From the NCBI GenBank assembly GCA_021812735.1, contig JAKAMV010000714.1, forward strand, positions 1 through 5,333: a DNA stretch of 5,333 nt. Direction: 5' to 3'. Positions 1-5,333 of this stretch are shown here, in pieces; the first letter of the stretch is position 1, and every line of letters begins with the position of its first letter. The position numbers and the translations under genes are program-made. This DNA comes from Chloroflexota bacterium (lineage in GTDB: Bacteria; Chloroflexota; Limnocylindria; Limnocylindrales; CSP1-4). Under the pieces are notes generated by a model that saw only the letters and a list, made by a program, of their open reading frames with translations, did no database searches and was not told where the DNA came from.

Positions 1-1
1 T

Positions 2-1648
2 CCCGAGTTGCCCGTCGCCATGCTCGCCTGTGCGCGGCTCGGCGTGATCCACTCGGAAGTCTTCGGCGGCTTCAGCGGTGCGGCGTGCGGTGAGCGGATC
101 GCCGACTCGGGCAGCCACATCCTGGTGACGATGGACGGCTACTACCGGAACGGCGAGCTGATCGATCACAAGATCAAGGCCGATGAGGCGCTGGCCAGGG
201 CTCACGATCTTGGCGCCGATGTCGACAAGGTGCTCGTCTGGCGCCGCCACCCGGGTCAATACGCATCCAAGAGCCCGATGATCGAGGGGCGGGATTTCTT
301 CATCGACACGCTGCTCGCGGACTACCGCGGCAGGGTGGTCGAGCCGGTCTCGATGCCGGCCGAAGCGCCGCTCTTCCTCATGTACACGAGCGGTACGACC
401 GGCCGGCCGAAGGGTGCCCAGCACAGCACGGGCGGATACCTTGCCTACGTCGCGGGGACGTCGAAGTACTACCAGGACATCCACCCCGAGGATACCTATT
501 GGTGCTTCGCCGACATCGGGTGGATCACCGGGCACTCCTACATCGTGTACGGCCCGCTGGCGCTCGGTACCACGAGCGTGATCTACGAAGGAGTGCCCAC
601 CTACCCGGATCCCGGCCGTCCCTGGCGCATTGCCGAGCGGCTCGGGGTCAACATCTTCCACACCGCGCCGACCACGATCCGCATGCTGCGCAAGCTCGGC
701 CCGGACGAGCCACGCAAGTATCACTACCACTTCAAGCACATGACGACGGTCGGCGAGCCGATCGAGCCGGAGGTCTGGCGCTGGTACCACGACGTCGTGG
801 GCAAGGGCGAGGCGGTCATCGTCGACACCTGGTGGCAGACCGAGAACGGCGGGTTCCTGGGCAGCACGCTGCCCGCCCTGCAGCCGATGAAGCCCGGCAG
901 TTGCGGCCCTGGGGTCCTCGGGGTCTACCCCGTGATCTACGACGAGAACGGCAATGTGGTCGAGGCCGGCAGCGGCCGAGCGGGCAACATCTGCATCCGC
1001 AACCCCTGGCCCGGGATCTTCCAGACCATCTGGGGCCAACCCGACAGGTTCGTCCAGATCTACTACGAGAAGTACTGCCGCAACAAGCAGAGCAAGGACT
1101 GGCACGACTGGCCGTACTTTGCCAGCGACGGCGCGGTCCAGGCGGCCGACGGCTACTTCCGGATCCTCGGCCGGATCGACGACGTGATCAACGTGGCGGG
1201 GCACCGGCTGGGGACCAAGGAGCTCGAGTCGGCGGCCATCACGGTCCCCGAGATCGCCGAGGCTGCCGCCGTCCCGGTGCTGGACGAGCTGCGCGGGCGC
1301 GCGGTGGAGATGTACGTGGCCCTGAAGCCGGGCTTTCGTCCCGGGCCCGACATCGAGGAGAAGGTCGCCAAAGCGATCGAGACGGAGATCGGCAAGGTGG
1401 CGCGGCCAAAGCACGTCTGGATCGTGCCCGACATGCCGAAGACGCGCTCGGGGAAGATCATGCGGCGGGTGATCGCCGGCGTCTCGAACTTCACAGACGT
1501 CGGGGATACCAGCACCCTGGCGAACCCCGAGATCGTGGATGACATTCGCCATCACGTGCAAAGTCAGAAGGTGGCCGGCGGCGAGGTCCCACGCGAACTC
1601 ACGCCCCAGGAGCTCGAGGAGATCAAGGCCTTCGGGCGAGCTGAGTAA
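2..1648 (+). CDS. acs: Acetyl-CoA synthetase, AMP-forming (5' truncated by window edge)
   Basis: This cytosolic enzyme makes acetyl-CoA from acetate, ATP and CoA through an acetyl-adenylate. 548 residues are visible. The reading frame is open at the left edge, and the first residues (PELPVAMLACARLG) match an internal stretch of Acs, so about 130 N-terminal residues lie outside. Numbered from the first visible codon, the ATP-binding loop YTSGTTGRPKG is at 128-138. DTWWQTENGG is at 275-284; its second Trp closes the short-chain acyl pocket in known Acs, which argues against propionyl- or longer-chain ligases. The ribose-binding Asp is D376 and the hinge motif GRIDDVINVAGHRLGT starts at 390. PKTRSGKIMRR carries the adenylation lysine at 485, the residue that protein acetylation silences in this family. 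Unusual points are about ten extra residues before D376, ASDGA in place of the usual SGDGA, Asn in place of Thr in WWQTETGG, and a C-terminal tail about 22 residues longer than in E. coli Acs. It stops with TAA; no downstream partner is evident. Confidence 0.96.
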   Translation, partial: PELPVAMLACARLGVIHSEVFGGFSGAACGERIADSGSHILVTMDGYYRNGELIDHKIKADEALARAHDLGADVDKVLVWRRHPGQYASKSPMIEGRDFFIDTLLADYRGRVVEPVSMPAEAPLFLMYTSGTTGRPKGAQHSTGGYLAYVAGTSKYYQDIHPEDTYWCFADIGWITGHSYIVYGPLALGTTSVIYEGVPTYPDPGRPWRIAERLGVNIFHTAPTTIRMLRKLGPDEPRKYHYHFKHMTTVGEPIEPEVWRWYHDVVGKGEAVIVDTWWQTENGGFLGSTLPALQPMKPGSCGPGVLGVYPVIYDENGNVVEAGSGRAGNICIRNPWPGIFQTIWGQPDRFVQIYYEKYCRNKQSKDWHDWPYFASDGAVQAADGYFRILGRIDDVINVAGHRLGTKELESAAITVPEIAEAAAVPVLDELRGRAVEMYVALKPGFRPGPDIEEKVAKAIETEIGKVARPKHVWIVPDMPKTRSGKIMRRVIAGVSNFTDVGDTSTLANPEIVDDIRHHVQSQKVAGGEVPRELTPQELEEIKAFGRAE

Positions 1649-1734
1649 GGGCTGGCCACGCCGCAGGGGTAGAGAACCCGCGAGATGCGGCGTCGGATCG
1701 CGGTCTGAACCACGCCCGGAACTGGTGACTTGCT

Positions 1735-1779
1735 CGCCCGCGGGGCGCACGCCGGGCCGGCCACCGGCCGTGAGGGCCG
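1735..1779 (+). other. Tandem GC-rich stem-loops between acs and the next gene
   Basis: The 131-base spacer 1649-1779 holds no convincing gene. Three short inverted repeats lie in its last 45 bases: CGCCC/GGGCG around a 3-base loop (1735-1747), GGCCGG-CCA-CCGGCC (1755-1769), and CGGCC-GTGAG-GGCCG (1765-1779). The last two share bases, so they exclude each other, and the third would bury the GAGGG in front of the ATG at 1780. They could end acs transcription, but no T-rich tract follows. Short perfect stems are also common by chance at this GC content, so the role is uncertain. Confidence 0.3.
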
Positions 1780-2043
1780 ATGGACCACTCAGGCGGCCCC
1801 GACCGCTGCGAGTGCTGCGGTCTGGTGCCGGTCTGGTTCGGCGGACGGACGTGGTGCCTGTGCGAGCCGACACCGCGCGGCGCCGCCCTATGCGGCACAA
1901 GACACGAGTGCAGCACGGCGCGCCGGTTACATCGGCATCGGTTCGTTCACGTCATCGTCGAGGAGGACTGGTGCGGCACCCCGCTCAGGATCCTCGTCGC
2001 TTGCGGCTGTGGGCAGGAACGAGCCGTCAGCGACGTCACATAG
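1780..2043 (+). CDS. Possible small cysteine-rich protein of unknown function
   Basis: I do not recognise this 87-residue reading frame. It has ten cysteines at residues 10, 12, 13, 26, 28, 38, 44, 65, 75 and 77, including CECC, WCLC and CGC clusters, plus histidines at 42, 51, 53 and 57. That arrangement would suit zinc binding or a compact metal-bound fold, but it matches no zinc-ribbon pattern I can name. There is no signal peptide or membrane segment. Support for coding: about 80% of third codon positions are G or C, better than the overlapping frames here, and the stretch LHRHRFVHVIVEEDW looks protein-like. The ATG directly follows an in-frame TGA at 1771, so it is the only ATG start; GAGGG precedes it by only 3 bases, which is tight for a ribosome binding site. 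It lies 131 bases after acs on the same strand and converges on the next gene. It may be a chance frame. Confidence 0.42.
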   Translation: MDHSGGPDRCECCGLVPVWFGGRTWCLCEPTPRGAALCGTRHECSTARRLHRHRFVHVIVEEDWCGTPLRILVACGCGQERAVSDVT

Positions 2044-2091
2044 TCAGCCTCGGTTCGCTCTCTTCGCGGGCGTCGTGCGCGGCGCCAGATC

Positions 2092-2451
2092 TCAGGTGCG
2101 CGGTCGGCGATCCGGCGCCCGACGGGCTACCGGATTGGTCACGTCGGGGATCTGGGCGGCTCGCTGGGTGACCACGCGGAGCCGCCGGAGTGCCCAATCG
2201 ACATCGGAGACGATGCGCGAGGGCACGCGCCCCCGATCCTCTCGCAGCACGCGCGTCGCCAACGCGAAGTCGCCCGCGGCACCGGCGCGTTCGATGACCC
2301 GGATCGCAAAAGCGGCCAGGAGCGGACTCGCAAGCCAGGGCCGCACGGCCTCGATGGCCCGCGTTCCATGCGCGGCGATCGGATCGCGCCACTCAATCCG
2401 TCGACCCGGCGGCGCCACTTCGGCCTCGGAAAGCAGTTTCGCAAGTTCCAT
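2092..2451 (-). CDS. Small helical protein of unknown function (HEAT-like appearance)
   Basis: The protein has 119 residues from the ATG at 2451. I prefer this start because AAGGA lies 9 bases upstream; an in-frame ATG at 2460 would add MVS but abuts that AAGGA directly. The sequence reads like a real cytosolic protein: an N-terminal helix (MELAKLLSEAE), the stretch RIEWRDPIAAHGTRAIEAV at about residues 18-36, then PWLASPLLAAFAIRVIERAG, and a third helical part with DWALRRLR before a basic, proline-containing tail. The alternating helices with conserved-looking PWL and AIRVI blocks resemble a HEAT-type repeat or a small helical adaptor domain. I recall similar RI-x-(Y/W)-RD...AIEAV-x-PWL stretches in other high-GC bacteria but cannot name a family or function. 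It has no cysteines, signal peptide or membrane segment. It is transcribed away from the ArsR gene, so the regulator could control both directions; that is inference. Confidence 0.72.
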   Translation of the reverse strand: MELAKLLSEAEVAPPGRRIEWRDPIAAHGTRAIEAVRPWLASPLLAAFAIRVIERAGAAGDFALATRVLREDRGRVPSRIVSDVDWALRRLRVVTQRAAQIPDVTNPVARRAPDRRPRT

Positions 2452-2585
2452 CGACACCATTCCTTACCCGCCCGATCCCATGGGGAGGCGGCAACCGCGC
2501 GCACCGGGGCCGACCTGGGCGCCGGCGGTCCCGGAGGTCACGCGCCGACCTGTTCGTTCGACAATCCCAGAACGCGCGTCGACCA
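2452..2585. promoter_or_regulatory. Divergent spacer upstream of the regulator and the small helical gene
   Basis: This spacer should hold promoters for both the leftward helical gene and the rightward regulator/malic enzyme pair. I see no convincing -35/-10 pair in either direction. Two candidate sites stand out. GTTC and GAAC form short inverted arms at 2556-2559 and 2570-2573. A near-perfect direct repeat, GCGCGTCGAC (2574-2583) and GCGCGTCCGAC (2588-2598), straddles the proposed TTG start of the regulator. Either might be an operator for the ArsR-type protein, which usually represses its own promoter, but both are short and could be chance in GC-rich DNA. Confidence 0.35.
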
Positions 2586-3011
2586 TTGCGCGTCCGACTC
2601 GGAACCACCCTGCCGTGGGCCAACGGGCTGTCCCGCGGGCCCTCAACATTCGTAGCGCTCGCCCCTCCACTCCGCATCTGCATCCTGGAACTGCTGCGCG
2701 GTGGCCCTTTGACCGTGACCCAGATCCGGGAGGCGACCAGTGCACCGAGCTCGTCGGTCTCGCAGCAGCTCGCCGGCCTTCGGGGCCGCAACATCCTGAC
2801 CGCGGAGCGGCGGGGCACGACCATCATCTACCGCGTCGCCGACGAGGATCGCTTCGAACTTCTCGACGTCGCGCGCCGGATCTTCAACGCGCCCCTGTCC
2901 GACACGATCGATCTTCTTCGGCTCGCCGCGGACGAGACGGGCGCTGCCGACGGGACACGCCACAAGCGAGCATACACCCTTCGGCCACCGTCGCCGCCAC
3001 GTATCATCTGA
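2586..3011 (+). CDS. ArsR-family winged-helix transcriptional regulator
   Basis: This is a 141-residue dimeric DNA-binding regulator of the ArsR/SmtB fold. The core runs from about residue 22 to 115: FVALAPPLRICILELLRGG (22-40) matches the family's 'LADPTRLRILELL' helix, LTVTQI leads into the helix-turn-helix, APSSSVSQQLAGLRGR (53-68) is the recognition helix, and ERRGTTIIYRVAD (74-86) is the beta-wing. A dimerisation helix with LLDVARRIFNAPLSDTIDLL follows. The classical metal site ELCVCD is absent (LTVTQI instead) and the only cysteine is C32, so it is probably not an arsenic or cadmium sensor; its signal is unknown. The start is uncertain: TTG at 2586 is the only ATG/GTG/TTG start in this frame, but it has no ribosome binding site, and a CTG at 2610 preceded by GGA is an alternative. 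The TGA stop overlaps the malic enzyme ATG, suggesting one mRNA and coupled translation. The last ~25 residues are poorly conserved-looking and basic. Confidence 0.86.
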   Translation: MRVRLGTTLPWANGLSRGPSTFVALAPPLRICILELLRGGPLTVTQIREATSAPSSSVSQQLAGLRGRNILTAERRGTTIIYRVADEDRFELLDVARRIFNAPLSDTIDLLRLAADETGAADGTRHKRAYTLRPPSPPRII

Positions 3012-3013
3012 TG
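3009..3013 (+). other. TGATG stop/start overlap coupling regulator and malic enzyme
   Basis: The regulator's TGA (3009-3011) shares its A with the ATG of malic enzyme (3011-3013). No clear Shine-Dalgarno sequence precedes this ATG, so re-initiation by ribosomes finishing the regulator is the likely route to translation. Confidence 0.8.
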
Positions 3014-4747
3014 GTGCGTCCGCTCCATCCCCCACTCGACCGCATCGCCGCCGGCTTGCCAGCCGAGATCCGCGAGTCCGGCGCCTCCCTGCTGGGCCAG
3101 CGGCTGCTGACCAAGGACCTCGCCTTCCCCGCTGACGAACGTGCGGCCTTCCGCCTGCGTGGGTTGCTGCCCGCACGCGTGCTGACGATCGAGGAGCAGG
3201 TCGAGCTCGAACTCGAGCACATCCGCCGCAAGCGCGACCCGCTCGAGCAGTACATCGGGCTGGCCGCCCTGCAGGATCGCAACGCGACCCTCTTCTATCG
3301 GCTCCTCGCCGAGCACCTGGAGGAGTTCCTACCGATCATCTACACGCCCACGGTGGGCCGGGCGTGCCAGGAGTTCAGCCACATCCTGCGGCGGACGCGC
3401 GGCATCTGGATCACCCCCGACGACATCGACCACGTGGCCGAGGCGCTGCGCAACAGCCCCTTCGACGACATCCGGCTGATCGTCGTAACCGACAACGAGC
3501 GGATCCTCGGCCTCGGCGACCAGGGTGCGGGCGGCATGCCGATCCCGATCGGGAAACTCGCGCTCTACACCGCGGCCGGCGGGATCCACCCGGCGCTGAC
3601 ACTGCCCGTTTCGCTCGACGTGGGCACGGACAACGAGCGGCTGCTGGCCGACCCGCTCTACGTGGGCTACCGCGCGCCCCGCCTGCGTGGCGCGGCATAT
3701 GACGCGCTCGTCGAGGCCTTCGTGACCGCGGTCGAACGGGAGCTCCCCGGCTGCGTCATCCAGTGGGAGGACTTCAAGCAGCAGAACGCACTGCGCATCC
3801 AGGAGCGCTATCGGGACCGCGTGCCGAGCTTCAACGACGACATGCAGGGGACCGGAGCGGTCGTGCTCGGCGGGCTCCTCGCCGCCATGCGCCACCGTCG
3901 GTCGGCGCTGGCGGATCAACGCATCCTCGTGGTCGGTGCCGGCGCCGCTGGCATCGGCATCGCGCGGCTCATCGATCGCGCCCTGTCTGCCGCCGCCCTC
4001 GACCGGCACCGACCTGACGGCGCGGGGATCGCCCTCGTCGACTCGCGGGGCCTCGTCCACGCCGCGCGCACGGACCTCGACGCGGCTAAGCGCGAATTTG
4101 CCATCCCGGTCGAGGGTCTTTCGCCGCGGCCGGCGGACGGGCGGTGGGACCTCCTGGCCACCGTGCGCGCGCTACGGCCCACGATCCTGATCGCCGTGAC
4201 CGGGGTCCCCGGCACCCTGGACGAACCCGTCGTCCGCGCGTTGGCCACGGAGGTCACCGATCCGATCGTCTTGCTGCTGGGCAACCCGACCTCGGCCGCC
4301 GAGGCCGTCCCGGGCGACGTCCTGCGCTGGACGCACGGCCGGGCCCTCGTCGCAACCGGCTCGCCCTTCCCGCCCGTCGAGTTGGATGGCCAGCGCCACG
4401 TCGTCGGCCAAGCAAACAACGTCTTCGTCTTTCCGGGCGTCGGCATCGGAGCAGTCGCGGCCGAGGTGATCACGATCACCGACCGCATGTTCCTGGCCGC
4501 GGCTGAGGCGCTCGCCGGACATGTCACGGCCGAGCAGGTCGCAGAGGGCGCCATCTACCCGCCGGTCTCCGAACTGCGGGTGGTCGCCCGCTCCGTCGCC
4601 ATGGCGGTCGCCCGCGAGGCTGTGGCGGCGGGGCTCTCACGGCTTCCCGCGGACGCGGAGATCGAGGCGCACGTCGACGCCGCGATCTGGTGGCCGGCGT
4701 ACGCGCCCTACCGAGCGGGCGGCCGCAGGAGAGCCCGCGCGGGCTGA
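3011..4747 (+). CDS. maeA: Malic enzyme, large MaeA/SfcA-type (malate to pyruvate + CO2)
   Basis: This 578-residue cytosolic enzyme oxidatively decarboxylates L-malate to pyruvate and CO2, reducing NAD+ or NADP+. Its length and order match the large malic enzyme family (E. coli MaeA is about 565). In the malic domain, the catalytic Tyr is Y111 in YTPTVGRACQEF and the catalytic Lys is K182 in PIGKLALYTA. The metal ligands are E253 and D254 (QWEDF) and D277 (SFNDDMQGTG, with D276 beside it). The Rossmann domain begins with GAGAAG at 309-314. Malate-contacting Asn residues lie in GNPTS (N425) and GQANNVFVFPG (469-470). All key residues are present, so it should be active. The cofactor loop reads VDSRG with S345, and K360 lies in AKREF; Ser and Lys at the equivalent positions (346 and 362) mark NADP-preferring animal enzymes, while E. 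coli MaeA has Arg after the Asp. NADP use is therefore plausible, and the symbol denotes family, not cofactor. The start is the ATG overlapping the regulator's stop; the gene converges on its downstream neighbour. Confidence 0.96.
   Translation: MVRPLHPPLDRIAAGLPAEIRESGASLLGQRLLTKDLAFPADERAAFRLRGLLPARVLTIEEQVELELEHIRRKRDPLEQYIGLAALQDRNATLFYRLLAEHLEEFLPIIYTPTVGRACQEFSHILRRTRGIWITPDDIDHVAEALRNSPFDDIRLIVVTDNERILGLGDQGAGGMPIPIGKLALYTAAGGIHPALTLPVSLDVGTDNERLLADPLYVGYRAPRLRGAAYDALVEAFVTAVERELPGCVIQWEDFKQQNALRIQERYRDRVPSFNDDMQGTGAVVLGGLLAAMRHRRSALADQRILVVGAGAAGIGIARLIDRALSAAALDRHRPDGAGIALVDSRGLVHAARTDLDAAKREFAIPVEGLSPRPADGRWDLLATVRALRPTILIAVTGVPGTLDEPVVRALATEVTDPIVLLLGNPTSAAEAVPGDVLRWTHGRALVATGSPFPPVELDGQRHVVGQANNVFVFPGVGIGAVAAEVITITDRMFLAAAEALAGHVTAEQVAEGAIYPPVSELRVVARSVAMAVAREAVAAGLSRLPADAEIEAHVDAAIWWPAYAPYRAGGRRRARAG
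4732..4745 (+). repeat. Perfect 14-base palindrome over the end of malic enzyme
   Basis: AGCCCGCGCGGGCT reads the same on both strands and reaches into the TGA stop codon of malic enzyme. As RNA it could form a 5-bp stem with a GCGC loop. It may help end transcription or be a by-product of Arg/Ala codons in GC-rich DNA. Confidence 0.45.
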
Positions 4748-4749
4748 CG

Positions 4750-4785
4750 AGGCCCGGCCCGACGCCGTCAGCGGAGCCGGGGCCT
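4750..4785. terminator. Candidate hairpin between convergent genes
   Basis: The 68-base gap between malic enzyme and the convergent gene contains AGGCCCGGC (4750-4758) and GCCGGGGCCT (4776-4785). These pair as a 9-bp stem with one bulged G and a 17-base loop. Position between two converging genes favours a shared terminator. There is no T-rich tract on either side, so it would not be a textbook intrinsic terminator. Confidence 0.35.
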
Positions 4786-4815
4786 GCCAGGCGCGGCGCA
4801 CCACGCTCTTCCCAC

Positions 4816-5333
4816 TCAGCCTCCCGCGAGCCAGTCCAAGCAGGTTGGCCGGTCGAGGAAGCGACTCGGACGGGTGGCGCGGACGACGAACGGCGCGTAG
4901 CTCTGGGTGCCGCCGCTGCCGCTCACTTTGGCCAGGTAGACCCCGCTCGGCCAGTCGGCGGGGATGGGCTGGCGGTAGGTGGCGCGCCAGCCGGCCCGAA
5001 CCATCTTCGTCGTCGGATCGACGATCGGGCCGCCCTGGCGCACGCCTGGCTGCACCGGGGACGGGTCGCCCATCGCCTGCACGGTGGCCCCCAGGCGGAA
5101 GATCGCCACGGTGTAGGCGGGGGCGTCCGTGCTGACCGCCAACCGCAGCGTCTCGCCGGGGAGGTACGAGGGCGCGTCGGCGTAGGCCTCGGTCGGGTGG
5201 TCGGGGGTGGACGGCCGCTGGATCTGCCACGCCGCGTCGCCCCGGAACGTGATCGTGGGCCGCTGGCCGATCATGCTCGCGTCCTCGGTTTCGCCAGGCT
5301 GGTCGGCGATGTCGCCGTCGGGCCCTGCGGCCG
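4816..5333 (-). CDS. Dimethylformamidase-beta-like N-terminal beta-sandwich protein, partial
   Basis: 171 residues are visible and the frame stays open to the right edge, so the N-terminus is probably outside. An ATG at 5274 with GAGG 8 bases upstream could be the true start (152 residues). The visible part matches the beta-sandwich preceding the catalytic region in N,N-dimethylformamidase beta-subunit-like proteins: AWQIQRP, then TEAYADAPSYLPGETLRLAVST, YTVAIFRLG, a DPTTKMVRAGW strand, DWPSGVYLAKV and SYAPFVVRA. These correspond to the family's 'EGYASR-S..PGE...L-VST', 'YR.G', 'W...DWP.G.YL.KL' and 'Y.PF.VR' blocks. The match is from memory of the family pattern. The residues before the ATG (GDIADQPGETEDAS) look like an exported-protein linker, and such proteins are usually secreted or lipoproteins. 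Oddly, the protein stops about 17 residues after FVVR, where a catalytic domain of several hundred residues normally follows, and no room remains before malic enzyme. It is either a stand-alone binding domain, the C-terminal domain of a longer protein, or a truncated remnant. Confidence 0.75.
   Translation of the reverse strand, partial: AAGPDGDIADQPGETEDASMIGQRPTITFRGDAAWQIQRPSTPDHPTEAYADAPSYLPGETLRLAVSTDAPAYTVAIFRLGATVQAMGDPSPVQPGVRQGGPIVDPTTKMVRAGWRATYRQPIPADWPSGVYLAKVSGSGGTQSYAPFVVRATRPSRFLDRPTCLDWLAGG

Noticed and set aside
499..1542. Long second-frame reading frame (347 residues) inside acs
   Set aside because: It is a frame-shifted shadow of acs: Arg/His/Gly-rich with no domain signal, while the acs frame contains every expected motif.
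2..1648. Propionyl-CoA synthetase (PrpE) as the identity of the left gene
   Set aside because: The tandem-Trp DTWWQTE motif and the LGDTSTL-like ending (VGDTSTLANP) are Acs features; PrpE has a different sequence around the acyl-pocket Trp.
1623..1916. Minus-strand frame (97 residues) across the acs end and spacer
   Set aside because: Its His/Arg/Pro-rich translation has no domain-like pattern. It overlaps the end of acs and offers weaker codon bias than the + strand frame at 1780.
1730..3010. The malic enzyme reading frame is open for about 427 codons upstream of its ATG, giving an apparent 1005-residue protein
   Set aside because: The upstream translation is rich in Arg, Ser, Pro and Ala without domain-like blocks, overlaps better genes in other frames (ArsR and the antisense helical protein), and the family similarity begins only after 3011. 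Long stop-free frames are expected at this GC content.
2586..3011. Arsenic- or cadmium-responsive operon (arsR/cadC)
   Set aside because: The regulator lacks the ELCVCD-type metal-binding cysteines, and no arsenate reductase, arsenite pump or metal ATPase is in the window.
3329..4060. 243-residue antisense reading frame inside malic enzyme
   Set aside because: It is a mirror of the malic enzyme codons, with Asp/Arg/Val-rich composition and no recognisable motif. The sense frame has intact catalytic residues throughout.
4637..5230. 197-residue minus-strand frame overlapping the beta-sandwich gene and the end of malic enzyme
   Set aside because: It is Arg/Pro/Ala-rich, runs through both the convergent gap and the malic enzyme coding end, and competes with a frame that shows clear family blocks.

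Overview
This is a GC-rich bacterial window, roughly 70% G+C by eye, with strong G/C bias at third codon positions in every convincing gene. I see no rRNA, tRNA, CRISPR array, phage gene or insertion sequence. The gene content (AMP-forming acetyl-CoA synthetase, large-subunit malic enzyme, ArsR-type regulator, a dimethylformamidase-beta-like extracellular domain) fits a free-living, high-GC heterotroph such as an actinobacterium or a member of Chloroflexota. That placement is inference only; nothing here fixes the taxon.

Layout. The left edge cuts into acs (+), which runs to 1648 and lacks about 130 N-terminal residues. A 131-base spacer with tandem GC-rich stem-loops follows. Next is a possible 87-residue cysteine-rich protein (+, 1780-2043), the least certain of the genes. 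It converges on a small helical protein of unknown function (-, 2092-2451). A divergent spacer (2452-2585) then separates that gene from an ArsR-family winged-helix regulator (+, 2586-3011). The regulator's TGA overlaps the ATG of a complete malic enzyme gene (+, 3011-4747). The right end holds a convergent gene (-, 4816 to the edge) whose visible part is a beta-sandwich like the N-terminal domain of the N,N-dimethylformamidase beta-subunit-like family. It ends before any catalytic domain would begin.

How the genes may work together. Acetyl-CoA synthetase activates acetate. Malic enzyme drains malate to pyruvate and supplies reducing power, which is needed when cells grow on C2 compounds. The two genes are not in one operon, so this link is thematic. 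The clearest regulatory unit is ArsR plus malic enzyme, which share a stop/start overlap. The malic enzyme carries serine and lysine at the two positions that mark NADP-preferring animal malic enzymes, so NADPH supply is a plausible role.

I found no clearly new multi-gene system. The items most worth a second look are the ArsR-malic enzyme pair with its NADP-like cofactor site, the ten-cysteine small protein, the stand-alone dimethylformamidase-like beta-sandwich, and the divergent acetyl-CoA synthetase details.
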